44,611 nt of DNA from Calocera cornea HHB12733 (Eukaryota; Basidiomycota; Dacrymycetes; Dacrymycetales; Dacrymycetaceae). The notes beneath the pieces were generated by a model. That model was not told where the DNA came from and made no database searches. It worked only from the letters and a program-made list of their open reading frames with translations. Below, piece by piece: positions 33,388 to 43,829 of this stretch. The stretch covers positions 81,485 through 126,095 of the forward strand of contig KV423990.1 of assembly GCA_001632435.1 (NCBI GenBank). Reading direction: 5' to 3'. The position numbers and the translations under genes are program-made. The stretch's first letter is position 1. Every line of letters starts with the position of its first letter.

Positions 33388-35387
33388 ATGCGACACCCGC
33401 ACATCAACATCACCCCGCAGCACGTACACGCCCTCATCAGGAGGCACAAGGGCATCATGCACGCCATCAACGCCCTCCCACACCCACACCCACACCCCGG
33501 GCCGTCCTCCCCGACCCCCACGGGCCCCGCATTCACCGCAGACTCGACAAGCCCAGCTTCACATGACACCGCAACGTCCTCTTCTGCAGCCGCACCCACC
33601 CCCGTCCTAACCCGCGACCCGCGCCTGCGGTACGTGCGCCCCTACTGGCACGCCTTCTCGACGATGGCCAAGGGCCGCTGGTGGAACCGCGAGATCCTCG
33701 AGCTCATCAGCACCGAGTTCCGGGACCGCTCCGTCGAGTACTACCGCTTCGCCCTCGCCGCCGGGGTGACGACGATCAACGGCCGGCGCGCGCAGCCGGG
33801 GGACGTGGTGCGGAACGGGGACCGGATCCAGAACGTCGTGCATCGGCACGAGCCGCCCGTGACGGGCCGGGTGCAGGTCGTCAGCGGGCAGAAGGAGCTC
33901 GACAACCAGCTTGTCGTCGTCATGAAGCCCGGCAGCGTGCCCGTGCATGCGGCCGGGCGGTACTTCCGCAACTCGCTTGTGGAGATCCTCAAGACCGATT
34001 TCGGGATGGACAAGGTGTACAGTGCGTCTGCCTTTCCTTCCCCTGTCCGTGGCAGAACTTGGCTGACCAGCACCCTCTCTCTTCCCCTCTTCCCTCTGAT
34101 CCGCATCTGCCGCTCTGTGTTGCGCCCCAGCGGTCAACCGCCTCGACAGACTCACGAGCGGGCTCATGCTCGTCGCTACGACGCCGCAGCGCGCGTCCGA
34201 GCTGTGCAAGCAGTTTGCCGAGAACAGAGTGAAGAAGGAGTATCTCGCGCGCGTCGCGGGCGAGTTCCCCGAGTGCGCCTGTCTTCCCCCATCCCCCCTC
34301 TCTCCCTCTCTGACCACAGCGCTTGTCTTGTGCCTGTCCCGCCCGCAGGGAAGAAGTGACCATCTCCGAGCCGATGCTGACGATCGACCGGCAGATGGGG
34401 CTCGTCATCGTGCACCCGTCCGGCAAGCCCTCGCTCACAATCTTCAAGCGGCTCTTCTACGACAGGCGCTCGCACACCAGCGTCCTGCACTGCCAGCCGC
34501 GCACGGGCCGCACCCACCAGATCCGCGTCCACCTCCAGTACCTCGGCTTCCCCATCGCGAACGACCCGATCTACCGGGCGGACAACGTGTGGGGGTCGAA
34601 CGGCGGCAAGGGGGGCATAGACCTCCGCGCGATGAGGGGCGAGAGGACACCCAGTGTCATGCCCGAGGAGGCGGCGCGCGTGCTCGGCGTCGAGAGGAGG
34701 GTGGATGGGCTCGGGGATGGCGTGCCTGTGGTAGAAGCACCGCCGCGCATACCCGGGCCCGAGGCGCTGGCGTCTGATGCTGAGCCTGTTTCAGAGCCTG
34801 CGGCCACAGGAGAAGCAGATGCGTGCCCTGGGGTGGATACACCGCTGGAAGCCACGCCCGCCGCGCCCGCCCGCCTGCCCCGCGAAACCGGCGCGGACAT
34901 CGGGCTGTCCTCGCCCGTGCCCCTCTCTTCCGAGGCGATCGAGATCATCAAGTGCCTGCGGGACCAGAAGGACAAGGACGAGGACTGGGCGCGCTGGCGG
35001 GACGTTGTCTTCCGCGCTGCGGACGCGGGCAGGTTCCTGAGGGGCGAGGGGAGGGCGGAGAGCGCTAGTGGGCCAGCCGTCGCTAGGATCGGGCATTATG
35101 CGCTTCGGGACCCGGCCGGGGAGGAGGGCAAGGAGGGCGGGGAGGGCGAGGCGGAGGTCGAGAAGAAGGAAGAAGAAGAAGAGTTCCACCCCATGCTGGA
35201 CCCAGCGACCAACACGCTCTACTGCCCGATCTGCTACGCGCCCCTGCACCCGGACCCGAAGCCGGAGAAGATGTACATCTTCCTGCACGCGTGGAGATAC
35301 ACGACGGAGGAGGGGTGCTGGGAGAGCGAGCGGCCGGAGTGGGCGCTCGAGGGGTGGAGCAGCGAAGGCGCTGAGCGGGCGGGGTAG
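33388..35387 (+). CDS. RluA-family tRNA pseudouridine synthase (Pus8/Pus9/Rib2 type)
   Basis: Converts uridine to pseudouridine, in yeast relatives at position 32 of tRNA. Exons 33388-34021, 34131-34272 and 34349-35387 fit in phase, giving 604 aa. Residues about 75-165 show the diagnostic N-terminal part with an S4-like domain: YVRPYWHAFSTMAKGRWWNR, then EYYRFALAAGVTTINGR and VHRHEPPVTG. The catalytic motif, rebuilt across intron 1, reads VNRLDRLTSG with nucleophile D217; the usual His before Arg is Asn here. Then come HCQPRTGRTHQIRVHLQYLGFPIANDPIY. After about residue 320 the protein continues for some 280 residues as a Pro/Ala-rich linker, a Glu/Lys run and a final segment with a CPIC pair (LYCPICYAPLHPDP). 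The ATG at 33388 is chosen; the frame is open further upstream, so a longer, perhaps mitochondrial-targeted N terminus is possible. Confidence 0.9.
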
Positions 35388-35595
35388 GGGATTGGGCTGA
35401 CCTGGGCAGAGCGGGGAGGGGGATGTAATTACTACGACTATACATCAGGTGCATCTTCTATGCAGCCAGTGTCTCTATAATACGACAAGCGGGCTTAACG
35501 GGCCGTGATGGTCTACGTAAGTAAGGTACAAAGTCGGCCTCAGCAACGCACGTAGCACCACTTTCAAGATGTGCTGTGTACCTCGCAGCTCGCGC

Positions 35596-36377
35596 CTACT
35601 CCATCACAGCCGCCGCCGTGCTCTCCCTCTGCAGCTCCTCGATCCGTTCCGACCGTGAGAGCTTCTGCTGCCCAAAGCTCTGCTTCTCGAGCTCGGCAGA
35701 GACAGAGGAAAGGTATGTAGACCATCTGGCCCGGAGTCAGCCAATCGGACACTGCGGTGCAGGTCTAGGACTCGACTCACACTAGCCCAACGAGGTTCAT
35801 GAACGGCGGCCGGGCGTACACCGGCACGAAGGATAAGTTGAGCACCTGCGCCGGGCCGAACACGAGCCACGCGCGGGTGAGGACGGGCTGGAAGTTGGTC
35901 TGCAGGCGCTGGCGGATCTCCGGCAGCGGGCGGCCCTCGAGGACGCCCATCCAGAGGAAGAACCACGCGGTCACGAAGGGCGCGAAGACGGCCGTGTCGA
36001 GCGACAGGCGGGTGACCGTTGCTGTTGTTGTTGTAAGGGGAGGTATGGGGTGGGGGAGGGGAGGGACGCACTACGCAAGAGGGAGGGGTACTGGATGCGG
36101 TTCATCAGGTAGTGCCACCGGTTGGCTAGAGGCGTGAAGAGGAAACAGCCGTAGACTGAGAACCGAGCGGTTGCCTTCCACTGGGATTCGATCAGCCCCA
36201 GTACGGCGATAGCATGACACTACTGAGACTCACATCATGCTTGTCCCAGCCTCTTCTATACACCCCCTGCTGGGTGATGATGTTCCCCAACGCCATTATC
36301 GTGGCCGACGTGAGCATCTGCGTGCGGAGGGTGTTGACCCGCAGCTGGCGCATGTACGCCCCGAACAGTGAAGCCAT
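35596..36377 (-). CDS. Mpv17/PMP22 family membrane protein
   Basis: Small four-helix integral membrane protein of the peroxisomal or inner mitochondrial membrane type; the family is linked to channel activity and mitochondrial DNA maintenance. Exons 36377-36234, 36180-36075, 36021-35781 and 35725-35596 fit in phase, giving 206 aa. Landmarks: N-terminal YMRQLRVNTLRTQMLTSATI followed by GNIITQQ, then FSVYGCFLFTPLANRWYHLMN-like sequence in exon 2, and FAPFVTAWFFLWMGVLEG plus the Pro/Phe-rich VFGPAQVLNLSFVPVYAR in exon 3. The last exon gives WSTYLSSVSAE and a charged tail. The tail after the last helix is longer than in metazoan Mpv17. Convergent with the pseudouridine synthase. Confidence 0.88.
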
Positions 36378-36905
36378 CTTGTCGATCGTGTATCAGTCTG
36401 AGAGGCAATAGCCGCGAGGGATGAGAGGCGCCGGTAGGTTGAGTGATATAGTGACCGTCGAAGGTCGCACTCCGTCCCCGGTCTTGACCTTTATCAGCAG
36501 AGCCCCGCCGACGGCAACTTCATGAGCGCAAGAGCGGCGCCGCACTCTACGAAGCCAGACAGCATTTCCCCTTTCCGATCCGAGATACGAGTGAATACTG
36601 GACGGTGATAGCGCATTACAAAGCCCAAACGATGAGTCGAGATGCGGATGAGTCGGTCGTCTTCCATCCAGGGACAGCGGAAGTCGATGAGCCGCTGCTT
36701 ATGCGCGGCGACGCTGCAGCCGCACTGCTGCGGTTCCCAAGTGCAACCTGCCGACCAGGCACATCGACCAGATACACAGTGAGGTGACGCGATGATATCC
36801 ATCTATGACTCCCTACTCTATGAAAGTATATGTGCGACCAACTGCAACCCTTCCCAGTCGCCGCCAACAAAGCTGAAGCTGGGCGGATCACCCTCTCCCC
36901 CAGCC
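36378..36905. other. Intergenic
   Basis: Between the Mpv17-type gene start and the stop of the first acetyltransferase-like gene on the same strand. No coding-like frame recognised; presumably promoter and 3' UTR. Confidence 0.55.
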
Positions 36906-38024
36906 TTAATGACCAGTATTGCCTGGATATCCCAGCTCGACGCAGTCCTCCCAGCTCTTCCCATCCTCCTCATCCCACTCTCCGACAGGGAACCCATACC
37001 CGACCCGACTATATATCCCCTGTGCACTGAGGTTGCTCTTCTCCGCAAAGATCTGCGCGTCGTCTATCGCCGTCTCGGCGCCCGCAGGTAGGAGCTTCGC
37101 GAGCACATGGTTCATCCGGTTCGGCTCGGAGAGCAGGCGCACGACCGCTGCTTGAGTGAGGGCTTGTGCGATTCCCTGCCGGCGGTAGCTGGGGAGCGTG
37201 AAGACGTTCCTGATGGCTGCATGCTTGCTGATGATCCGCCCGTCCCGCACATACCCCGCGTACTCCTCCTTCCCCTCCGCATCCCTGATGGAATAGACCA
37301 TGAACTCTCTGAACCTGATACCCACCTCCGCGTACTGCGCCGCCTGCTCGAGGGTGATGTACGCGCCCGGACCGCTGTGGTGCGCTCGGAATTCCTGCAC
37401 GAGCTTCGCCAGATGCGAGAGCGCGTTCGTATCGCCTGGCTCGACGACGTAGATCGCGTGTCCTTCTGGCAGCGGAGGAGGGTGGAGGTTGACGCGATCG
37501 CGAGGGCAATGTGTGTGTAGCGTATCGAGAATCGCTGGCCCATCGGGGCTGATACCGGAGATGGCGGCGTATAGCGGAGTGAAGGCGCTTGTTAGGAGCG
37601 TGGCGCCCGTTACAGAGGTCATGGCGGGTTGCGCGCCGGATGATATGAGCGAGTGCAGGGAGTTGGCGAGGAGCTTCATGCGCGGCGCGAGCCACTCGGG
37701 CGACAGAGAGGAGCTGTGTTTCGGCGTGCAGAGTGTGACCATCGTGCTCGTTCTGACGAGCACTATGCTGTTGCGCGGTTAGCCATCTTCGTGTGCGTGT
37801 TCAGATGTGGATACACACTCTAGCTCGTCCCCTGTCCATACGGCGACCCACAGACGCGGCTGTCCTGGCTGAGCCTTTGCATCGCCAACCTCGACAAAAA
37901 ACTGGAGCGACGTGCCGAGGGCGATGTTCATATGCCAAGTGTCGAAGGGCAACGCGGCGCGGAGGAACGCCGAGGGCGTGTCATACCGCACCAGGCGTGG
38001 TTCGTCTCCCGAAGTTGCGGCCAT
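36906..38024 (-). CDS. GNAT-type acetyltransferase-like protein, tandem copy 1
   Basis: Exons 38024-37819 and 37767-36906 fit in phase, giving 355 aa. The C-terminal half has the GNAT acetyl-CoA-binding pattern (NVFTLPSYRRQGIAQALTQAA, with R-R-Q-G-I-A as the pyrophosphate loop) and ends in the short strand region IYSRVGYGFPV. The N-terminal half (FLRAALPFDTWHMNIALG, LWVAVWTGDEL) is conserved in all three copies and probably also folds as a GNAT-like or partner domain. Substrate unknown. The intron is at the same place and phase as in copies 2 and 3. A CATAAAT box at 38083-38089 lies about 60 nt upstream of the start, and copy 2 has one at the same distance. Confidence 0.8.
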
Positions 38025-38082
38025 TCTTCTGGATGTATGTGGTTATTGGTCTGGCTGTTGATACACCGTTTGCATGAGCAGG

Positions 38083-38089
38083 ATTTATG
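38083..38089 (-). promoter_or_regulatory. TATA-like CATAAAT box, copy 1
   Basis: Minus strand CATAAAT about 60 nt upstream of the ATG at 38024. The same word at the same distance precedes copy 2, so it is probably a conserved core promoter element. Confidence 0.45.
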
Positions 38090-38545
38090 CAAAGGAGGAT
38101 GGCCGAGTCAGGAATGCGAGTCAGGCTACATCGTAACGGAGCTCGAGGGCGTTCCACGCGGTGCGGCGGGGAGAGCAAAGACGGGCGGCGAGTCGCGACG
38201 CGCGCTTAGCGCCCGAGTCATCCACCATCCAGCCACAACCGGTGCCTGAGTGTTTGATGCGGGGTATCGCTGATATCATTAATGATCCTAGTCATGCCCG
38301 ACCGCTGGGAATACCAGGGACAAGCTTGGTTGTCGGGCGCAATCCTATCAGAAATGGCACTTTGTTCCCCGCCAGGTCCGTGCACCGAAGATTTTCCTAT
38401 CCCAAACTGCTTCGTTCGAAGTATATATCGCACGCCTGATCGATCACATGATTTCATTGTTCACATAGGTATAGCCCCCCCACACACACTTCCTGTGCAC
38501 CCCACCTCCTGTCCTTAGTCAAACTCTCGCTGTTCGCCGTGTCTC
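38090..38545. other. Intergenic, duplicated promoter region
   Basis: Upstream region of copy 1. Parts (GAGTCAGGCTACAT..., CCCGAGTCATC, TGATCCTAG) recur upstream of copies 2 and, more weakly, 3, so the duplication covered the promoter. No separate gene. Confidence 0.6.
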
Positions 38546-39675
38546 TCAATGGCCACTATCGCCATATCCGAGCTCTACACAATCTTCCCAGCGGTTCCCC
38601 TCTTCTTCCTCCCGGTCTCTCACAGGAAACCCATACCCCGCGCGAGCGTATATGCCCTGCGCGCTCATATTGCTCTTTTCCGCGAAGATCAGTGCGTCCT
38701 CAATGTCCGGCTCCGCCCCGGGCGGAAGGAGCGTTGCAAGCACCTGCCGCATGGGGTTCGGCTCGGAGAGCAGGCGCAGAATCGCTGCGTGGGTCAGCGC
38801 TTGCGCGATCCCCTGCCGCCGGTAGTGCGGGAGGGTGAAGACGTTCCGGACGGCCCCGTGCCTGCTGGTGAGCCTCCCGGTGCGCACGCACCCGGCGACC
38901 TCCTCCTTCCCCTCCGCGTCCTGAACAGAATACAGCATGAACTCCCTGAACCGAACTCCCGCCTCGGCATCCTTGATACCCTGCTCGAGGGTGTAGTTGT
39001 CCGCCCTTGGCCCACCAAGATCAGCGCGGAAGGCTTTCAGGAGCTTGGCCAGCTGCAAAAGTGCGACGGGATCGCCGAGCTCGACAATGGAGATTCGGTG
39101 TCGCTCGGGCAGCTTGGGCGGTTGGAGGTCGGCACGGTCGCGCGGACAGTGGGAATGTAGCATACCGCGTACCCATGACGCTTCGGGACCGATCCCAGAG
39201 AGCGCGGCGTACAGGGGCATAAATGCAGTTATGAGAAGCGTGGCCCCCGTAATAGTTGTCATAGCCGGTTGGACGCCGGATGCGATGAGAGAATGCAGGG
39301 CAGACGCGAGGAGCTGCATACGCGGCTGGAGCCAGTCGGGCGCGAGTGAGGTGCTCTGCTTGGGTGCGCACAGGCCGATGACCAAACTGGTTCTCACGAG
39401 CACGATGCTGCAGTATTTCCGGGTCACTGTAGATCGCATCATGTGCGGAAGGCAAGAGAGTGAAACACGCACTCTAGCGCATCTCCAGTCCACACCGCTA
39501 GCCAAAGGCACGGCTGGTCCAGCGTCGTTCCGACATCGCCGGCCTCGACGAAGAACTGCAGTGACGGGCCGAGGGCGAGGTTCATGTGCCAGGTGTCGAA
39601 CGGCAGCGCAGCACGGAGGAAGGCCGAGGGCGTCTCGTACCGTATGAGCCGGGGCGTTTCGATCGATTGAGCCAT
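38546..39675 (-). CDS. GNAT-type acetyltransferase-like protein, tandem copy 2
   Basis: Exons 39675-39473 and 39407-38546 fit in phase, giving 354 aa. Closely similar to copies 1 and 3 throughout, including FLRAALPFDTWHMNLALG, GATLLITAFMPLYAALSGI, FREFMLYSVQDAEGKEE and the acetyl-CoA-binding NVFTLPHYRRQGIAQALTHAA. Same intron site and phase. It differs by a few residues around the middle (ADNYTLEQGIKDAEAG). The frame is intact with no disabling change. Substrate unknown; the family resembles fungal GNAT proteins of secondary or detoxification metabolism only in general form. Confidence 0.8.
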
Positions 39676-39730
39676 TTCCCAAGATCCTGGTGGTCTGCTG
39701 GTACTGTATCTCCCTTGTCGGCGTCCCGAG

Positions 39731-39737
39731 ATTTATG
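39731..39737 (-). promoter_or_regulatory. TATA-like CATAAAT box, copy 2
   Basis: Minus strand CATAAAT about 57 nt upstream of the ATG at 39675, matching the box upstream of copy 1. Confidence 0.45.
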
Positions 39738-40196
39738 TGTATAGGGTGATAGACTCAGGTATACGAGCCAGGCTACATTACAACCGGGTTCAGGGGTGCG
39801 ACGGGGAGCAAGTGGTGGGCAATGAGAGAACGAGGAGTCCCTCATGATGCGCGACGCGCCCGAGTCATCATCCACCATGGAGCCATGGTCCATATCCTGT
39901 GCCGAATATCGTTCATATCATCGATGATCCTAGCCCTGACTAGTTCTGAGAATATCAGGGACGACCTTGAATGTCAGGGCGAGAAATGGCAAATGCACTC
40001 TCACATGAGTACGTGGCCGAAGATGAGAGTATCGCAAAATACTTCGTTCGCTGAGCATGGTCCACTTTACGCGCGTCGATCACATGAGGGGCTATCGATC
40101 TCCAATGTTCACGGAGATATACAGTAGCACCCAAACGAAGCTGTCCTAGAGCGCCTCTAACATCCTGCTCCAAATTTGGCTTGTTCGTCATGTCTC
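39738..40196. other. Intergenic, duplicated promoter region
   Basis: Shares short blocks with the region upstream of copy 1 (ACGAGCCAGGCTACATTAC, CGCCCGAGTCATCATCCACC, ATCATCGATGATCCTAG). No gene seen. Confidence 0.6.
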
Positions 40197-41324
40197 TCAT
40201 TGGCCCGTACTACCTGGGTACCCAACCTCTACACAATCCTCCCAGCTCATCCCATCCTCTTCATCCCACTCTCCGACAGGAAACCCATACCCCACCTGTG
40301 TATATATCCTCTGCGCACTCAAATTGGCCTTCTGCGCAATAATCTGCGCATCCTCAAGGGCCGTCTCCGTCCCTGGAACACCGAGCGTCGCGAGCGCCTC
40401 CCGCATGGGGTTCGGCTCGGAGAGCAGTCGAACGGTTGCTGCGTGGGTGAGCGCTTGTGCGATTCCCCGCCTCCGGTACTGCGGAACCGTGAAGAGGTTC
40501 CGGACCGTGCCGTGCCTGCTGGTGATCCTCCCGTGGCGTACGCATCCGGCCCACTCTTCTTTCCCCTCCACATCCCTCACAGTGTAGACCATGAATTCTC
40601 TGAACCGGATCCCCACCTCGGCGTCCTTGGCCGCTTGCTCAAGGGTGATATGTGCTCCTGGGCCACCAACATGCGCACGCCAATCTTGCAGGAGCTTTGC
40701 CAAGCGCGGGAGCGCAGTGGTGTCGTCCGGGTCGACAATGTAGATCACGTGTTCCTTGGGTAGCTGCGGCGGATGGAGGTTGACGCGATTGCGAGGGCAA
40801 TGGGAGTGCAGCGTGTCGAGGATTGTTGGCCCTTCCGTGGGCGTGATACCAGAGAGCGCAGCATATAGGGTGGTGAATTTATCTACGAGGAGGGTAGCAC
40901 CCGTGATGGAGGTCAAGACGGGTTGTGCGCCGGATGAGATGAGTGAATGAATGGCTGATGCAGGGAGCTGTATACGCGGTTCGAGCCAGTCGGCCGAGAG
41001 CGAGGTGCTATGCTTAGGTGCGCAGAGCGTCATGACCGTGCTCGTTCTAACGAGTGCGATGCTATGGCCCGTCCTTAGTACATCGCATCACATGCAGAAA
41101 GAGAGCAAGTATGTGACCCACTCCAACGTATCTCCAGTCCACACCGCAAGCCAGAGGCATGGCTGTCCCGGCATCGTACCCGCATCGCCAACCTCAACGA
41201 GGAATTGAAGTGCCGTGCCCAGGGCGAAGTTCATGTGCCAGGTATCGAACGACAGCGTGGCGCGGAGGAAGGCAGAGGGCGAGTCGTAGCGCACGAGCCG
41301 AGGTTCTTCTGCTGCATGGGCCAT
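40197..41324 (-). CDS. GNAT-type acetyltransferase-like protein, tandem copy 3
   Basis: Exons 41324-41122 and 41061-40197 fit in phase, giving 355 aa. Same architecture as copies 1 and 2: FLRATLSFDTWHMNFALG at the N terminus, the acetyl-CoA-binding NLFTVPQYRRRGIAQALTHAA (Gln to Arg in the loop), and IYTQVGYGFPV near the end. The donor is the weaker GTGGGT. It lacks the CATAAAT box seen upstream of copies 1 and 2, so its expression may differ. Confidence 0.8.
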
Positions 41325-41852
41325 TTCTCTGTATGCCAGTGATCGTGTGTTGGCTCTCGATCTAATACGGGAGAGTTGTGTGACGGAAACGGCTGAGTCA
41401 GGCGAGTCAGGCTATATTGAAACAGAGCTCCAGCGCATTCCTCAAAGCGGCCCATGAGTAAGGGCTGGACAGCAAGCCGTGACACATGGAAGGTGCCCGA
41501 ATCCTCTGCATTGCAGTCTGTGCCTGTACCTGAGTGTCTGATGGCGGGGATCCGTCGAGCTCGGGAGCCAGAAGGAGCGCGAAGGATGATGGTCAGGATT
41601 GAAGAATTGGGGTCCTAAGAGCCTCTGGCTTCATGGCCGAAGGATACTTTAGTATCGTAGACGCGATTCATGGCTTTGATAGTCGCATGACTGCTTGTAA
41701 AGAGTTCGTCTATCGGGCACTGATCAATCATAGCAGGCCGAAACGAGGCCCATTCCAGAACGATCGCCAGCGTGCAGCAGTAGAGAAGATCGGGGCATAT
41801 CCTGTATTTCTTTCACTATTCACACGATTGACTGCTTACCCTCGTCCACAAC
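41325..41852. other. Intergenic
   Basis: Upstream of copy 3 and downstream of the aldo-keto reductase stop. The part next to copy 3 resembles the other two upstream regions (GGCGAGTCAGGCTATATTG). No gene seen. Confidence 0.55.
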
Positions 41853-43300
41853 CTACGCGATCTTGACCTTATTCTTCGCCTCCTTCTCCGCCGGCTCTCC
41901 AAAGATGTCGATATTCCACCTCGGCGTATAGTTATACGGGATGTTGAACCTCGTGTACTGCTTCCGACCAATCTCGTTGATGAGCTCGACGTCCTCCGGG
42001 GCCAGGTCGACCTCGACAAAGTTGCTCTCGATCCGCTCGGCCTGGACAGACTTGGGGATCACGCTGAACCCGCGCGCGGAGGCCCAGGCGATGAGCACCT
42101 GCGCGGGTGTGGCGCCAATCTTGGCGGCGACGGACTGGACCTCGGCGTGCTCGGTCAGCTTGGCGATGCCTTTCACTGCGGTGCTAGGGTCAGGGGCCGC
42201 TCTCGGTCGGAAGAAGAGAGGGAGAGCGCGCACGGTTGTTGCCCAGCGGGGAGTACGCAGTGAGGTGCAGCCCGGTCTCCTTGGCGTACGCGACGAGCTC
42301 GTCCTGCGGGAGATCTGCATCGCCAGCACCCAATCAGTAACCGTAACCCTATGCCCAGCACCGCCGAACACTGCAGTGTAAATGCACGCACACGGATGCG
42401 CCTCGACCTGGTTCACCGCCGGCAGCACGCCCGTCGCCTCCGTGATCGCCTTGATCATGTCCACAGTGAAGTTCGACACGCCGACATTGCGGACCTTGCT
42501 CTTGGGCAGGGCGAGCACGGCCTTCCACGTGTCGACGAGGCTCGTGTGCAGGTCCAGCTCCACCTCCGTGTCCTCCTCCGAGGCTTTGGGAAAGTAGCCC
42601 TTGCCGGGGACGAACGCGACTGGCCAATGGATCACTGTGCGCGAGCGGGTGGGGGGTAGGGGGCAGGTCAGCGAGCGGTCCGGGAGGGGGCAGGAGGGTG
42701 CGCACGGTACAGGTCCAGATAGTCCGTGCCGATTTGCTTCAGCGTCTCGTCCAGCTGCTTCTCGACCTCCGAAGGCTGGTGGGCGTTGTTCCACAGCTAC
42801 ATAGCCCATGCATCAGCCCTGCACCTGGCATATACTGTACCCCCCTCTCCGCGCGGCGGGGGAGGGGGCAGAGGGAGGTGGAAAGCACACCTTGCTAGTG
42901 ATCCAGAGCTCCTCGCGCTTCACGACGGTCGGGATGACCTTCTTGAGCGCTGCGCCGACCTCGTCCTGGTTCCTGTAGATGTAGGCGAGGTCGAGGTGCC
43001 TGTATCCCGTGCGCACGGCGTGCTCGACCTGCAGGTGCGAGGACAGGCAGATCAGCCTGCTGCCTGGAACCTCACACTTCCCTCCCCTGCTGACTGGCTG
43101 CTGGCTGCCCCCTGCTGCCCTCTCCGTAGAACAGGTGGCAGAGGAGAGGCTCACGGCAGGGAGCGCAGGGAGGAAAAGGAGAAAGGCGAGAGACGACGCA
43201 CGGCATTCTCGACCTCATGTGGCTTTGAGAGCCAGGTGCCGAGTCCGATCTGGGGGATCTTCGCGCCCGTGGATAGGGTGACGAGGCGGCCTTTGGACAT
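41853..43300 (-). CDS. Aldo-keto reductase
   Basis: NAD(P)H-dependent reductase of aldehydes and ketones, cytosolic TIM barrel. Exons 43300-43202, 43028-42891, 42796-42706, 42634-42392, 42314-42234 and 42175-41853 fit in phase, giving 324 aa, the usual family length. The catalytic tetrad is visible: D46 and Y51 ([14 protein letters not shown]), K79 (WITSK) and H112 (LIHWPVAF). Cofactor-site motifs include [43 protein letters not shown] and [15 protein letters not shown]. In exon 6 the acceptor giving LKGIAKL is used because the nearer upstream AG leads to a stop. The substrate cannot be read from sequence; glycerol dehydrogenase or D-xylose-type enzymes are possible. Confidence 0.93.
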
Positions 43301-43829
43301 GCTTTCACTGTCACTTTAGCTGGAGCTGGAGCTTGCTTGCTCGGTGGGACTGAGAGCGGGGATGACAAGGAAGAGTGCTGGCAAGTGCAGACTTGAGAGG
43401 CAAGCAGTGGAGGCCACGCTCCCCAGGCTTGCGCCCCTTACTTACGCATATGTACACCTCCCAACGCCCGACTCGAGATTCTGGGGCACACACGACGACG
43501 CGATCCTGACGCGAGACGGCACCGGCCGGGCGCGGGCGTCGGGAGTCGGGGCGAGCAACCGGTACGGGGTGACCGGTTGGGGACCGCGTATGCGTATGCT
43601 GGGCACGTCAGGCAGAGGTGCTATGGTGTAGCTTTGCGCCGAGCCCGCGCGCCTGTCGCTGGACGGGACGGGTGGGCGGGCAGCTCACGGTCCTAATGTC
43701 AAGGACCCTAGAGAGGGGTTTCCCGGCATGACCCTAATGTGGCTGGGAAGGTCACAGCCACAGGGCCCTGCTGCAGCGATCCGTCAGCCAGTGGAAAAAT
43801 GGGCTAGGGGCCGGAAATGCAGGGCCCCT
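43301..43829. other. Aldo-keto reductase 5' flank
   Basis: GC-rich upstream region with no coding-like frame. It ends in a zone with the repeated word CCTAATGT (43694 and 43733) just before the AT-rich tract. Confidence 0.5.
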
